Source: an uncultured Clostridia bacterium | Lineage (GTDB): Bacteria > Bacillota > Clostridia > Christensenellales > Borkfalkiaceae | Assembly: GCA_947630115.1 (NCBI GenBank) | Contig: CANRGG010000004.1 | Location: forward strand, 1-64,000 | Direction of reading: 5' to 3' | Length of the DNA stretch: 64,000 nt | In this document: one piece after another, positions 17,141 to 26,254 of the stretch | Position numbering within the stretch: position 1 is the first letter of the stretch | How the letters are laid out: each line of letters begins with the position of its first letter | The notes under the pieces: model-generated | What the model saw: the letters and a program-made list of their open reading frames with translations, nothing else | What the model was told of the DNA's origin: nothing | Databases searched by the model: none | Made by a program: the position numbers and the translations under genes

Positions 17141-17863
17141 TCACCATTCCCTGTCGATTTTCTCTCTGAGCGCGGGAAGGATCTCCTCCTCTTCGAGTTC
17201 ATAGTCTTTGGAAAGTTCGTTGATCTCGCTGCGCAGATCGCGGATCCCGGCAGGAGCTTCCGAAAGATCGGACAGATCCAGACTTCCGTGGTCGGTCTGC
17301 ATGACGTCCTCCTTCCAGGAGAGGAGTTCGGGCTTTTCGTCGGTCAGATATTTCAGGATCGCGAAGTAGTTGTCGACGACCTTTTCGAAGGCGATCTTGC
17401 GGGAGTCGCTCTCGTCCATGCCGCAGTATTTGAGAAAACTGTCGACGAGGAAGAAAAGATCCATCTTTTCCTCATGGTCCAGATCGAGCCGGGAGGAGCG
17501 GAGGGGAATGCAGAGGGGCTCGCTGTCGGAGAGATATCTGCCGCCGTGCTCCTCGAAAAATTCCATGATCTCGGAGACGGCGTTCATGCCGCCCTCCTTG
17601 CCGCCGACGCCCGTCGCGACCGACGGCACGTCCTCGATTGCCGAAAAGTTGTTTTCGAGGAAGGAGCGGACGTTTTCGGGACAGCCGCCCCGCTCTTCAT
17701 GGGTAAAGATCCACAGCCCCTCGATTTTCCCGTAGGTGCGCAAAGGGGAACCGTCATAATAGACGATTGCGGCATCTCTACCGATGCGCTTTTTTGCCGC
17801 TTCGGCGAGTTCAAAAACCGGGCTTTTGGGGAAGTTTTCGGAGACGACAAACAAAATTTTCAT
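17141..17863 (-). CDS. Unknown protein downstream of leuS, flavodoxin-like N-terminus
   Basis: I cannot name this 240-residue cytosolic protein. The start MKILFVVSENFPKSPVFELAEAAKK, the YYDGSPLRTYGKIEG segment and the ATGVGGKEGGMNAV loop look like the alternating strand-helix layout of flavodoxin or FMN-reductase folds. The C-terminal third is strongly acidic and helical (EINELSKDYELEEEEILPALREK). It begins 9 bp after the leuS stop on the same strand and is almost certainly co-transcribed with it. A redox role is only a guess from the fold. Confidence 0.65.
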   Translation of the reverse strand: MKILFVVSENFPKSPVFELAEAAKKRIGRDAAIVYYDGSPLRTYGKIEGLWIFTHEERGGCPENVRSFLENNFSAIEDVPSVATGVGGKEGGMNAVSEIMEFFEEHGGRYLSDSEPLCIPLRSSRLDLDHEEKMDLFFLVDSFLKYCGMDESDSRKIAFEKVVDNYFAILKYLTDEKPELLSWKEDVMQTDHGSLDLSDLSEAPAGIRDLRSEINELSKDYELEEEEILPALREKIDREW

Positions 17864-17872
17864 GTCCGTTTT

Positions 17873-20299
17873 TTATCCCGCAATCAGATTGACGAGCCTT
17901 CCGGGCACGACAATGCACTTTTTGACCGGTTTCCCGCCGAGTTTTTCGGCGATCTCGGGAAGGGCGAGCGCGCGCTGTTCGATCTCTCCGTCGGAGAGCC
18001 CGCTCGGGATCATGACGCGGCAGACGATCCGGCTGTTGACCTGAACGGCGTACTCGGTCTCGTCGAGGACGAGCTTTTCGGGGTTTTCCTTCGGGTATTC
18101 CTGCTCGAAGATAAAGCCTTTGCCGCCGATCTTCTCGAAGAGTTCCTCCGCGAAGTGGGGGGCGCAGGGGGCGAGCAGGAGCAAGAAGTCCTTTGCCGCC
18201 GCCTTGAACAGGGTGTTGTTCTTGACGGGCAGCGCTTCGTATTTATAGAGCGCATTGCAGAGCTCCATCAGCCGCGCGACAGCGGTGTTGAACGAGAAGG
18301 CGTCCATATCGCGCGTGACCTTTTGGATCGCATAGTTTCGCGCATAGTCGAGCGCCTTTTCCTCCGCGCCGTAGGGGGCGTTTTTGTCGGGATATTCGTA
18401 GGCTTTCAGGATAATCTTTTCGACGCGGTCCAAAAAGCGGGAGATCGCCTTGATCCCGTCGTCGTTCCAGGGGCCGCCCTCGGTGTAGGAGAAGCCGAAC
18501 ATGAGATAGAGGCGGAAGGCGTCCGAGCCGTATTCCTCGACGTATTCGTCGGGGGAGACGATGTTTCCGTGCGACTTGGACATCCGGTTCCCGTCGGGTC
18601 CCATGATGACGCCCTGATGGACGAGCCGCTTGAAGGGTTCGTCGAAGTTGAGATAGCCCATGTCGCGCAGGGCCTTCGTGAAGAAGCGCGCATATAAAAG
18701 GTGCATGCAGGCGTGCTCCGCGCCGCCGATGTAGGTGTCCACAGGGAGCAGTGCGTTGACGCGTGCCCGGTCGAAGGGCTCTTTGGTGTTCTGCGGATCC
18801 GCATAGCGGAGATAATACCAGCTCGAACAGACGAACGTGTCGAGGGTGTCGGGATCGCGCTCCGCCTCGCCGCCGCAGACGGGGCAGGTCGTGTGCATGA
18901 ATTCCGCGCATTTCGCAAGGGGGGATTTCCCGTCGGGACGGAACTCCACTTTATAGGGGAGCTTGACGGGCAGATCTTTCTCGGGAACGGGCACTGCGCC
19001 GCAGTTGGGGCAGTGGATCACGGGAATGGGCGCCCCCCAATAGCGCTGCCGCGAGACGAGCCAGTCGCGCAGACGGTAGTTGACCTTCTTGCCGCCCTTG
19101 CCGAGCTTTGCGATCCGGTTCGCGACCTCGTCGCGCGCCTCCTCGCCGTAGAGTCCGTCGAAATTCAGCGAGCCGATCATGATCCCGTCCTCCACAAAGG
19201 GCAGTTCGGTGGGGCCGTTTCTGTTCTCGATGACCTGCACGATGGGAAGATGGTATTTCGTCGCGAAGGCGAAGTCCCGCTCGTCGTGCGCCGGGACCGC
19301 CATGACCGCGCCCGTGCCGTAGGAATAGAGGACGTAGTCGGCAAGATAGACGGGAATACGCTTTCCGCTCAGCGGGTTGACGCAGTACGCCCCCGTGAAC
19401 ACGCCCGTCTTTTCGCGCGCCGTCGAAAGCCGCTCGATCTCGTTCGCCTTGGCGGTCTCCGCGATGTACGCCTCCACTTCGGCGCGCCGGTCCTCCGTCG
19501 TGATCTTGAGGGCGAGAGGGTGTTCGGGCGCCAGAACCACATAGGTGACGCCGAAGATCGTGTCGCAGCGGGTCGTGTAGACGCGGATCTTGTCACCCGT
19601 CTCACAGTCGAACTCGATGTCGCAACCCGTCGATTTCCCGATCCAGTTTTTCTGCATGAGTTTGGTCTTTTCGGGCCAGTCGAGCCCGTCGAGCCCGCTC
19701 AAAAGCTCTTCGGCATACGCCGTGATCTTAAAGAACCACTGCGTGAGATTTTTTCGGACGACGACTGTGCCGCAGCGCTCGCAAACGCCCTCCGTGACCT
19801 GCTCGTTTGCCAGCACGGTGTTGCAGGAAGGGCACCAATTCACGGGCGCCTCTTTGCGGTAGGCGAGCCCCTTTTTGTAGAGCTGCAAAAACATCCATTG
19901 CGTCCACTTGTAATAATCCTCTTCGCAGGTCTTGATCTCCGCCGACCAATCGAACATCGCGCCCATCGCGCGAAGCTGTTTTTCCATGGTCGCGATATTT
20001 TTTTCGGTGGAATCCTTGGGGTGGACGCCCGTCTTGATCGCATAATTTTCCGCGGGCAGCCCGAACGCGTCAAAGCCCATCGGTTGGAACACATTATAGC
20101 CCTGCATCCGCTTGAAGCGCGCATAAGAGTCGGCGGGCCCGTAGTTATACCAATGCCCGATATGCAGCTTCGCCCCCGAAGGGTAGGAGAACATTTCGAG
20201 CACATACTTTTTCTCGCGGTCGCTCTTTTCGTCGAAGTTGTTGAATTTCGCCTTTTCCCAGCGGGCTTGCCATTTCCGCTCGACTTCTTTCATGTCCAT
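17873..20299 (-). CDS. leuS: Leucyl-tRNA synthetase
   Basis: The 808-residue class I aminoacyl-tRNA synthetase charges tRNA-Leu with leucine. HIGH is at 46-49 ([21 protein letters not shown]). A zinc-type segment [15 protein letters not shown]...CERCG follows. The editing domain (about 225-410) has the [21 protein letters not shown] motif, with [13 protein letters not shown] and the KMSKS variant RMSKSHGN later on. The C-terminal anticodon-binding and tail regions are complete. Length is typical for bacterial LeuRS. The unknown flavodoxin-like gene follows 9 bp downstream. A promoter is present, but no T-box leader is seen for this synthetase, unlike thrS nearby. Confidence 0.97.
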   Translation of the reverse strand: MDMKEVERKWQARWEKAKFNNFDEKSDREKKYVLEMFSYPSGAKLHIGHWYNYGPADSYARFKRMQGYNVFQPMGFDAFGLPAENYAIKTGVHPKDSTEKNIATMEKQLRAMGAMFDWSAEIKTCEEDYYKWTQWMFLQLYKKGLAYRKEAPVNWCPSCNTVLANEQVTEGVCERCGTVVVRKNLTQWFFKITAYAEELLSGLDGLDWPEKTKLMQKNWIGKSTGCDIEFDCETGDKIRVYTTRCDTIFGVTYVVLAPEHPLALKITTEDRRAEVEAYIAETAKANEIERLSTAREKTGVFTGAYCVNPLSGKRIPVYLADYVLYSYGTGAVMAVPAHDERDFAFATKYHLPIVQVIENRNGPTELPFVEDGIMIGSLNFDGLYGEEARDEVANRIAKLGKGGKKVNYRLRDWLVSRQRYWGAPIPVIHCPNCGAVPVPEKDLPVKLPYKVEFRPDGKSPLAKCAEFMHTTCPVCGGEAERDPDTLDTFVCSSWYYLRYADPQNTKEPFDRARVNALLPVDTYIGGAEHACMHLLYARFFTKALRDMGYLNFDEPFKRLVHQGVIMGPDGNRMSKSHGNIVSPDEYVEEYGSDAFRLYLMFGFSYTEGGPWNDDGIKAISRFLDRVEKIILKAYEYPDKNAPYGAEEKALDYARNYAIQKVTRDMDAFSFNTAVARLMELCNALYKYEALPVKNNTLFKAAAKDFLLLLAPCAPHFAEELFEKIGGKGFIFEQEYPKENPEKLVLDETEYAVQVNSRIVCRVMIPSGLSDGEIEQRALALPEIAEKLGGKPVKKCIVVPGRLVNLIAG

Positions 20300-20340
20300 A
20301 ACTTGATCGAATACTTCCTTTCTGAAAATGATACGGAAAT

Positions 20341-20369
20341 ATTTTACACGATTTCTGCCCTTTCGTCAA
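20341..20369 (-). promoter_or_regulatory. Promoter of leuS
   Basis: On the minus strand TTGACG and TAAAAT are separated by 17 bp, giving a leader of about 35 nt. Confidence 0.7.
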
Positions 20370-20412
20370 GTGAAAAAGGGGGGAGGGAAGAAAAGGAGGG
20401 CCGCAAAGACAG

Positions 20413-20444
20413 AAAAAAGCGGAAGAGGATCGCTCCGCTTCCGC
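20413..20444 (-). terminator. Orphan terminator-like hairpin upstream of leuS
   Basis: On the minus strand GCGGAAG pairs with CTTCCGC and is followed by TTTTTT. No minus-strand gene lies upstream of it between here and 21324, so it may end an unannotated small RNA or be an insulator. Flanking GCCGCAA/TTGCGGC bases can form a second, outer stem. Confidence 0.45.
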
Positions 20445-20634
20445 CGTCCGAATTGCGGCTTTTCTGCCGCCCGCCCGGTTGATTGCAGTTTGCGGTTATT
20501 ACGGACAAGAGCAGTATGCCGCAAAAAATTCTTTTTAACCCGCCGAAAACTGAGCGCAAAAACGGGAGATGGGCGGCGCAGCTCGAAATCAAAATGGGGT
20601 AAATAAATCCGCGCGATCGGCATACAATAAGTTT

Positions 20635-21324
20635 GTGAGCGAGATCACCGTGACGGAGCGTATCGAAAAGAGCGCCTATATAACCTATCTATATAATACG
20701 CTGGCGGAGCCCGTTTTCCGCTGCGGCGGGAAATGCGAGCTGATGTTCGGCGATACCCGTACGGCGCTCCGCATTTACGCGGACAACCGCGAGCGGCTCG
20801 AAGAACTGCTCGTCGATCGTCTCACGGAGATCATCGGGATCGGTTATAAGTACTCCTTTTTGGGCAAACGTCTCAACGTCTCCCTGCCGCGGCGGGAAAA
20901 ACGGCTCATGGCGGCTGCGCTGATCGCCGCCGACTTTGACGGCGATAAAACGTATATCCGCAGAAAGCTGGAGGGCGCGGAGGAGTACAGTATCGACGGG
21001 TTCTACAACTTCCGTCTCGGCACGCTGCGCGAGAAATGGGGGAAGATCGTCGATTACGTGCCCGAAAGTTTCTCCTCGCCCGATCTGAAGCGGTTCTGCG
21101 AATTTTTGGTTGGGGAGAGCCGGCGGAAGATCTATCTCAAGGGCAGGCAGGTCTTTGGCGAGAACTTCGCGCCGTTGAGAAGGAGCCGGCTGACGGGCAG
21201 CGAGGACGTCGAGACGGAGATCATGCTCTCCGACGCCGGGTTTGTCTATTGCCTCGGCGAAGTGGAGGAGTCCGTCGAAGATTTTCTTCGGAAATATTAT
21301 GCCGAGCGCGCTGTTTTCTCTTGA
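20635..21324 (+). CDS. YtxC-like putative sporulation protein
   Basis: This 229-residue cytosolic protein resembles the YtxC family, found in endospore formers and commonly located next to thrS, as here. The recognisable part is the C-terminal half: EEYSIDGFYNFRLGTLREKWGKIVDYV, close to the IDGFxNFRL signature, followed by a helical end. The N-terminal half (RIEKSAYITYLYNTLAEPVF) is more divergent. The role of YtxC is unknown. The start is uncertain: GTG at 20635 is used, but it has no clear ribosome-binding site, and an ATG at 20569 is also in frame. Its stop codon overlaps the -35 box of the thrS promoter. Confidence 0.7.
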   Translation: MSEITVTERIEKSAYITYLYNTLAEPVFRCGGKCELMFGDTRTALRIYADNRERLEELLVDRLTEIIGIGYKYSFLGKRLNVSLPRREKRLMAAALIAADFDGDKTYIRRKLEGAEEYSIDGFYNFRLGTLREKWGKIVDYVPESFSSPDLKRFCEFLVGESRRKIYLKGRQVFGENFAPLRRSRLTGSEDVETEIMLSDAGFVYCLGEVEESVEDFLRKYYAERAVFS

Positions 21325-21349
21325 CAAGCGAAAAAAAATCCTTTATAAT
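21321..21349 (+). promoter_or_regulatory. Consensus promoter of the thrS T-box transcript
   Basis: TTGACA at 21321-21326 and TATAAT at 21344-21349 are 17 bp apart. The -35 box contains the TGA stop of the YtxC-like gene. Confidence 0.9.
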
Positions 21350-21355
21350 CATCGT

Positions 21356-21570
21356 AACGAAAGACAAGTAACGCCCGCCCGAATTTCCAGAGAACGGATC
21401 CCCGGCTGAAAGATCCGCAACGACGGCGGGAAGGTGAAACCGCTTTCTGTTTTTTTCACAACCAAAAAAGCGGTCGGGGAGCTTTCCCGGCAATTAAGGT
21501 GGAACCGCGCAAAACCTGCAATTTGCGTCCTTAAAATTCTCCGAAGAGGGGATTTTTAAGGACGTTTTTC
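21356..21570 (+). promoter_or_regulatory. T-box riboswitch controlling thrS
   Basis: This leader contains the conserved T-box AAGGTGGAACCGCG (21496-21509), which base-pairs with the acceptor end of uncharged tRNA. A Stem I region is bounded by CCCGCC/GGCGGG, and a long terminator hairpin pairs CGTCCTTAAAA (21526-) with TTTTAAGGACG before TTTTT (to about 21569). Uncharged tRNA-Thr should favour the antiterminator and allow thrS transcription. I could not assign the specifier codon with certainty; both ACG and ACC triplets occur in the 3' part of Stem I and beyond. Confidence 0.92.
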
Positions 21571-21581
21571 TGTTTTCTTGC

Positions 21582-21611
21582 GTTTTGCATAGTACTATGT
21601 CAGACATAATA
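21582..21611. repeat. 30-bp dyad repeat, copy 2
   Basis: Identical to 17035-17064. Here the arms GTACTATGTC and GACATAATAC flank a central A, matching at all but one position. It lies after the T-box terminator and before the thrS ribosome-binding site, so it is in the readthrough transcript or acts as a second control point. Confidence 0.8.
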
Positions 21612-21659
21612 CCGAAGAAATTTCATGATATTATAATAAAACAAGAAGGAGAGACGGAG

Positions 21660-23567
21660 ATGAACATTATTTTGAAAAACGGGGACAAGCTCGAGGTGGG
21701 CGAAAACGCGACCTGTCTGGCGGCGGCGAAGGCGATCTCGGAGGGGCTTGCCCGTGCCGCGGTCGCGGCGAAAGTCAACGGCGCGCTGTGCGATCTTTCC
21801 GCAAATCTGAAGGAAGGGGACAGCCTCGAGATCGTCACTCTCAAGGACAAGGAGGGGCTGAACGTTTACCGCCATACCTGCGCCCATGTGTTGGCGCAGG
21901 CGATCAAGACGATTTATCCCACCTGCAAACTTGCGATCGGGCCGGTGATCGAGAACGGCTATTACTATGACGTCGATTTCAAGACGCCGATCGCGCTCGA
22001 GGATTTCGAGAAGATCGAGGCGGAGATGAAGAAGATCATCAAGAGCAATCTTCCCATCCAGCGCTTCACCCTGCCGCGCGACGAGGCGATTGCCTTCATG
22101 GAGAACCTCGACGAAAATTACAAGGTGGAGCTCATCCGCGATCTTCCCGAGGACACCGTGCTCTCCTTCTATAAGCAGGGGGATTTCGTGGACCTTTGTA
22201 GGGGGCCCCATCTTCCTTCGACGGGCAAGATCAAGGCGTTCAAACTCGTTTCGATCGCGGGGGCGTATTGGCGCGGCGACGAAAAGAAAAAAATGCTCAC
22301 CCGAATTTACGGCACGGCGTTCGAAAAGAAGGAGGAGATGGACGAGTATTTCACCATGCTCGAAGAGGCGAAAAAGCGCGATCACATCAAGCTCGGGAAA
22401 GAGCTCAAGATCTTTGCGCTGCTCGGCGAGGGGAAGGGCTTCCCGTTCTTCCTTCCGAACGGCATGGTCATCAAAAACCAGCTCATCGAGTATTGGCGGC
22501 AGCTTCACCGCCGCGAAGGGTACGTCGAAGTCCAGACGCCGATCATTTTGAGCCGTGTGCTCTGGGAAAATTCGGGGCATTGGGACCATTACAAGGACAA
22601 TATGTACACGACGAAGATCGACGGGGAGGATTGCGCGGTCAAGCCCATGAACTGCCCCGGCGGCATGCTCGTCTATAAGCTCTATCCGAAGAGCTATAAA
22701 GATCTGCCCATCCGCATGGGGGAACTCGGCATTGTCCACCGCCATGAGAAGAGCGGACAGCTCCATGGGCTCATGCGGGTGCGCTGCTTTACGCAGGACG
22801 ATGCGCACATCTTTATGCTGCCCGAGCAGATCACGAGCGAGATCAAGGGGGTCGTCCGCCTCATCGACGAAGTTTATTCCCTCTTCGGCTTCAAATACCA
22901 TGTGGAGCTTTCAACCAAGCCCGAAAACAGCATGGGCACGGACGAGGAATGGGAGACGGCGACGAATGCGCTCAAAGAGGCGCTCGAAGAGATGAAACTG
23001 CCCTATGTGATCAACGAGGGCGACGGGGCGTTTTATGGACCCAAGATCGACTTCCATCTGCGCGATTCGATCGGCAGGACCTGGCAGTGCGGCACGATCC
23101 AACTCGATTTCCAGATGCCGCAGCGGTTCGAGCTCGAATATGTGGGCGAGGACGGGCAGAAACACCGCCCGATCATGATCCACCGCGTGGCGTTCGGCTC
23201 GATCGAGCGGTTCATCGGCATTCTGATCGAGCATTTTGCGGGGAAATTCCCCGTTTGGCTCTCTCCCGTGCAGGTGAAAGTGCTGCCGATCACCGATCGC
23301 GCCGCCGATTATGCGCAGAAGCTCGTATCTGAAATGAACGCCATGGGCCTGCGCGCCGAGGCGGACCTGAGAAAGGAGAAGATCGGCAGGAAGATCCTCG
23401 ACGCCGAGAACGAGAAGGTGCCCTATAAGCTCGTCATCGGCGACAAGGAAGTGGAGGAGGGGACGGTCTCCGTTCGTCGCCGCGGCGAGGGCGACATCGG
23501 CTCCATGCAAAAAGACAAGTTTTTTGCCTTGGTGAAAGAGGAAAACGACACGAAAAAGATCTTTTAA
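21660..23567 (+). CDS. thrS: Threonyl-tRNA synthetase
   Basis: The 635-residue class II synthetase charges tRNA-Thr. Domains in order are TGS (about 1-60), the editing-related SAD domain with HTCAHVLAQAIKTIYP, and the catalytic core. The core includes the PMNCPGGMLVYK motif with its zinc cysteine, RMGELGIVHRHEKSGQLHGLMRVRCFTQDDAHIF, and the motif 3 stretch HRVAFGSIERFIGILIEHFAG. The anticodon-binding domain is at about 540-635. The ATG at 21660 is preferred over an upstream frame because AAGGAGAG precedes it. Transcription is under T-box control. A strong terminator follows. Confidence 0.97.
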   Translation: MNIILKNGDKLEVGENATCLAAAKAISEGLARAAVAAKVNGALCDLSANLKEGDSLEIVTLKDKEGLNVYRHTCAHVLAQAIKTIYPTCKLAIGPVIENGYYYDVDFKTPIALEDFEKIEAEMKKIIKSNLPIQRFTLPRDEAIAFMENLDENYKVELIRDLPEDTVLSFYKQGDFVDLCRGPHLPSTGKIKAFKLVSIAGAYWRGDEKKKMLTRIYGTAFEKKEEMDEYFTMLEEAKKRDHIKLGKELKIFALLGEGKGFPFFLPNGMVIKNQLIEYWRQLHRREGYVEVQTPIILSRVLWENSGHWDHYKDNMYTTKIDGEDCAVKPMNCPGGMLVYKLYPKSYKDLPIRMGELGIVHRHEKSGQLHGLMRVRCFTQDDAHIFMLPEQITSEIKGVVRLIDEVYSLFGFKYHVELSTKPENSMGTDEEWETATNALKEALEEMKLPYVINEGDGAFYGPKIDFHLRDSIGRTWQCGTIQLDFQMPQRFELEYVGEDGQKHRPIMIHRVAFGSIERFIGILIEHFAGKFPVWLSPVQVKVLPITDRAADYAQKLVSEMNAMGLRAEADLRKEKIGRKILDAENEKVPYKLVIGDKEVEEGTVSVRRRGEGDIGSMQKDKFFALVKEENDTKKIF

Positions 23568-23583
23568 GTGGAAAAAAGATTGA

Positions 23584-23620
23584 AGCCGCGCGCCCCGCAT
23601 TTGCGGGGCGCGCGGCTTTT
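23584..23620. terminator. Bidirectional intrinsic terminator after thrS
   Basis: AGCCGCGCGCCCCGCA pairs with TGCGGGGCGCGCGGCT around a TT loop and is followed by TTT on the plus strand. On the minus strand a TCTTTTTT tract follows, so it also suits the end of the pot operon transcript. Confidence 0.85.
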
Positions 23621-23699
23621 CAAAAGCAACTGGTTTTTTAACGTCGATCGGTTTTAACGTCGATCAGTTTCAAAAGCTGTCGGTTTCAGCGCCGATCAA
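23618..23699. repeat. Degenerate 16-bp tandem repeat array (5 units)
   Basis: Units start at about 23617, 23636, 23652, 23668 and 23684 and share TTTYAAMGYYGATCRG. Units two and three (TTTTAACGTCGATCGG and TTTTAACGTCGATCAG) differ by one base. The array lies in the 3' region of the convergent thrS and pot operons and encodes nothing obvious. Confidence 0.65.
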
Positions 23700-23768
23700 T
23701 TTCCCCCGCGTTCAAATATTGGACGAGGGGATCGATTTCCCATCCGATGGGGGAATGCGCCGAAGTGG

Positions 23769-25445
23769 TCAATCAGGATCGACTCGATGATAGCCCTTTT
23801 TGGGCTTGGGACGGAAGAGGTCGATCTTGGCGCCGAATTTGACGAATATCGCAAACAGGGCGATCCCGCAAACGGTCAGGCAGATCACGACGATCGCCCA
23901 TCCGTCGAGCGTCTCCGCCTTCACGCGCGACCAGAGCTCGTTGATGTGCACGGTCGCCTCCTGCCCGTAATAATCCATCACGGCGCAGCGCGCCATGACC
24001 GCTTCGGGCGGATACTGCGCATAGAGCTGCCGGCGCTCCGCCTGTTCCCGCGTCGCGGTAATCGAGGCGTCCTCCTGCCCGAAAAACCAGCCGAGGTCGT
24101 ATTCGACGGTCTCCTCAGGCTCTTCCTCCTCTTTGGGATCGAATTCATAGCCGTAGAGATAGTCCGCATAGTCGAGCATTTCCATCTCGCTGCCCGAGAT
24201 CGCGGAGGTGTAGCCGATATAATAGCTGTTGCGCATGGCATTTTCGGGCATGGAGAGGAAGTTGACGAACGCCTGCGCCGCTTGTTTATGCTCGGCGTCG
24301 ATCCCTTTGGGCATGACCCAGCCGTCGAACCAGAGGTTCGAGCCGCCCTCCGGCACGAAATAGTTGAGTTCTTTCTCGTTTTCCGTCTCCGCCAAGTCCA
24401 TCGCGTAGACGGCGTCGCCGCTCCAGGCATAGTTGAGATTGACGTTTCCGTTCACAAGATCGGCTTTGCCCGTGTCCGTCTCGAAACTGTAAATGTTTTC
24501 CTTGATCTTCTGAAGGATGGGCTCAACTTTTGCGATCGTCTCTTCCGAAGTGTCGTTGAATCTCTCGGTGAGACGCAGCATGTATTCTTCCGCCGAGATC
24601 TCGCCGCTTTCCCGCCTTTCTTTGAGCGCTTTCAACTCCTCCTCGAAGGTCACGCCCAGCGCCGCAAAGTAGGTGTCGCGCACGTTGTCCTTTGCCGTGA
24701 TCTTGTTCGTATATTTTTCGCCCTTGGTGATGAAGACCTGCCAGTCGAGCTCGCGCAGTTCGTCCTCCGAAACGATCTCGGGATTGTAGACGAAGCCCGT
24801 CGTGCCCCACATATAGCCCGCAGCATACTCGCTCCAGGTGTATTCCTTGCCGGCAAGCCCCGCGTTCGTCTCGAATTTCTCCTGAATGAAAGGGGAGACG
24901 TTGCGGATATAGTAATTTTCCTCTCTTTCGGGATCGAAGAAGGCGGCGTCGTACTTTTCAAGACGGTTTTCCGCCGCAAGTTTCATGATCATGTAGTCGG
25001 AGGGGCACAGAAGATCGTACTCGTTCCCGAGCAGCAGCTCGTTGTACATGTCCTCGTTCGTGCCGAACGTGGAGTACTCGACCTTCACTTTCACGCCGTA
25101 ATTTTTTTGATACCAAAGCTCGAAATCGTCCAAGATCGCCGGTCCCTCTTCGGAGAGCGGAACGCCCGTCGCCTCTTCATACCAGGCCTTGTAATCGTCG
25201 TCCACGATGTCCGACTCGATATGCACATGATTTCCCGAAGCGTCCTTCACGGGCTTTCCCTTGTCGTCGAGCTCGTGCAGTTCGTCAAAGACGAAAGTGC
25301 CTTCGCCGCCCTCGTCGATGTATTCCTCCCAATTATAGACCTTCAGGACAAGCTCCGCCCTTTCGCCCGCGCAGCTGGCGAGCGTCCCCGCCGCGGGAAA
25401 GAGCATGACCCCCGCAAGCAGGGCGGAAAACCATCTCTTGTTCAT
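23769..25445 (-). CDS. potD: Polyamine ABC transporter substrate-binding protein with C-terminal membrane anchor
   Basis: This 558-residue protein starts with a lipoprotein-type signal (LLAGVMLFPAAGTLASC) and the PotD-like VLKVYNWEEYIDEG, YSTFGTNEDMYNELLLGNEYDLLCPSDYMI and NLNYAWSGDAVYAMDL. It is much longer than usual PotD (about 350): an insert follows the strand-one region and an ~110-residue extension follows the last conserved segment. That extension ends in a transmembrane helix (about 515-538, WAIVVICLTVCGIALFAIF) and a basic cytoplasmic tail. It is the last gene of the operon and overlaps potC by 4 nt. Binding of spermidine or putrescine is inferred from the family. Confidence 0.9.
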   Translation of the reverse strand: MNKRWFSALLAGVMLFPAAGTLASCAGERAELVLKVYNWEEYIDEGGEGTFVFDELHELDDKGKPVKDASGNHVHIESDIVDDDYKAWYEEATGVPLSEEGPAILDDFELWYQKNYGVKVKVEYSTFGTNEDMYNELLLGNEYDLLCPSDYMIMKLAAENRLEKYDAAFFDPEREENYYIRNVSPFIQEKFETNAGLAGKEYTWSEYAAGYMWGTTGFVYNPEIVSEDELRELDWQVFITKGEKYTNKITAKDNVRDTYFAALGVTFEEELKALKERRESGEISAEEYMLRLTERFNDTSEETIAKVEPILQKIKENIYSFETDTGKADLVNGNVNLNYAWSGDAVYAMDLAETENEKELNYFVPEGGSNLWFDGWVMPKGIDAEHKQAAQAFVNFLSMPENAMRNSYYIGYTSAISGSEMEMLDYADYLYGYEFDPKEEEEPEETVEYDLGWFFGQEDASITATREQAERRQLYAQYPPEAVMARCAVMDYYGQEATVHINELWSRVKAETLDGWAIVVICLTVCGIALFAIFVKFGAKIDLFRPKPKKGYHRVDPD

Positions 25446-26254
25446 CTCGTTTCCTCCTTTTTCCTTCTTCCCGCCAGGTTCGAAATGAGCACGAACAGCA
25501 CGATGATGACGAAGATGATCGTCGTCAGCGCCCAGAACGAGGAGAGGGTCTTTGCAGTGTGCGCGTTGCCCTTCATCGTGGCGTTAAAGACGTAGGTCGA
25601 GATCGTCTCGAAGCCGGAAGGACGGGTATAGACGGTGACGATGTAATCGTCGAGCGAAAGGGTGATCGCGAGCATGAAGCCCGAGATGACGCCGGGGATG
25701 ATCTGCGGGAGGACGACCTTCATGAGCGCCTTGAAGGGGCTTGCGCCGAGGTCGAGCGCCGCCTCGTACAGGGAGCCGTCCATCTGTTTGAGCTTGGGGA
25801 GCACGGAGAGCACCACGAAGGGGGTGCAGATGACCATATGCCCGATGATGAGGGTGAACCACGACTTGCCGATCCCGACCGCGACGAAGGTGATCGTGAG
25901 CGCAAGCGCGGTGACGATCTCCGCGTTGACGACGGGGATCTGGTTTGTGAGCTGCATGGCGGTCTTGACCCGTTTTTTGCAGTAGTACATGCCGAGCGCG
26001 CCCGCCGTGCCGAGGACGGTCGAGAGCGCCGCCGCCGTGATCGCGAGGAGAACGGTGTTGCCGATCATGTCGAGAATGACGGGATCGCCGAAGAGTTTTT
26101 CATAGTGGACGAGCGAAAAATCTCCCCAGCCGCCGATGTTGTCCACCGAATTGAAGGAATAGACCGCAAGCAGCAGGATGGGGGTGTAGAGCAGAAGCAG
26201 GACGAGCCCCACAAAGCCCGCTTTGAGACATTTGGAAAGAAGTCGGTTTTTCAT
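25442..26254 (-). CDS. potC: Polyamine ABC transporter permease
   Basis: The 270-residue inner-membrane permease has about six helices. It has the EAA loop of binding-protein-dependent transporters: DGSLYEAALDLGASPFKALMKVVLPQIIPGVISGFM, which contacts the ATPase. The PotC start LLLYTPILLLAVYSFNSV is recognisable. It pairs with PotB in the membrane. Start overlaps potB and stop overlaps potD by 4 nt each. Confidence 0.94.
   Translation of the reverse strand: MKNRLLSKCLKAGFVGLVLLLLYTPILLLAVYSFNSVDNIGGWGDFSLVHYEKLFGDPVILDMIGNTVLLAITAAALSTVLGTAGALGMYYCKKRVKTAMQLTNQIPVVNAEIVTALALTITFVAVGIGKSWFTLIIGHMVICTPFVVLSVLPKLKQMDGSLYEAALDLGASPFKALMKVVLPQIIPGVISGFMLAITLSLDDYIVTVYTRPSGFETISTYVFNATMKGNAHTAKTLSSFWALTTIIFVIIVLFVLISNLAGRRKKEETR

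Noticed and set aside
20635..20650. Leaderless start of the YtxC-like gene from a TACAAT at 20623
   Set aside because: The -10 lies at the right distance, but no -35 is visible and the match is poor.
23618..23699. CRISPR-like array
   Set aside because: Units are only 16 bp, adjoin without spacers and differ from each other, so this is a simple tandem repeat.
23787..25595. 602-residue plus-strand open frame opposite potD
   Set aside because: It is a shadow of potD in a GC-rich third-position pattern. It is rich in R, D, H and E in the repetitive manner of antisense frames.
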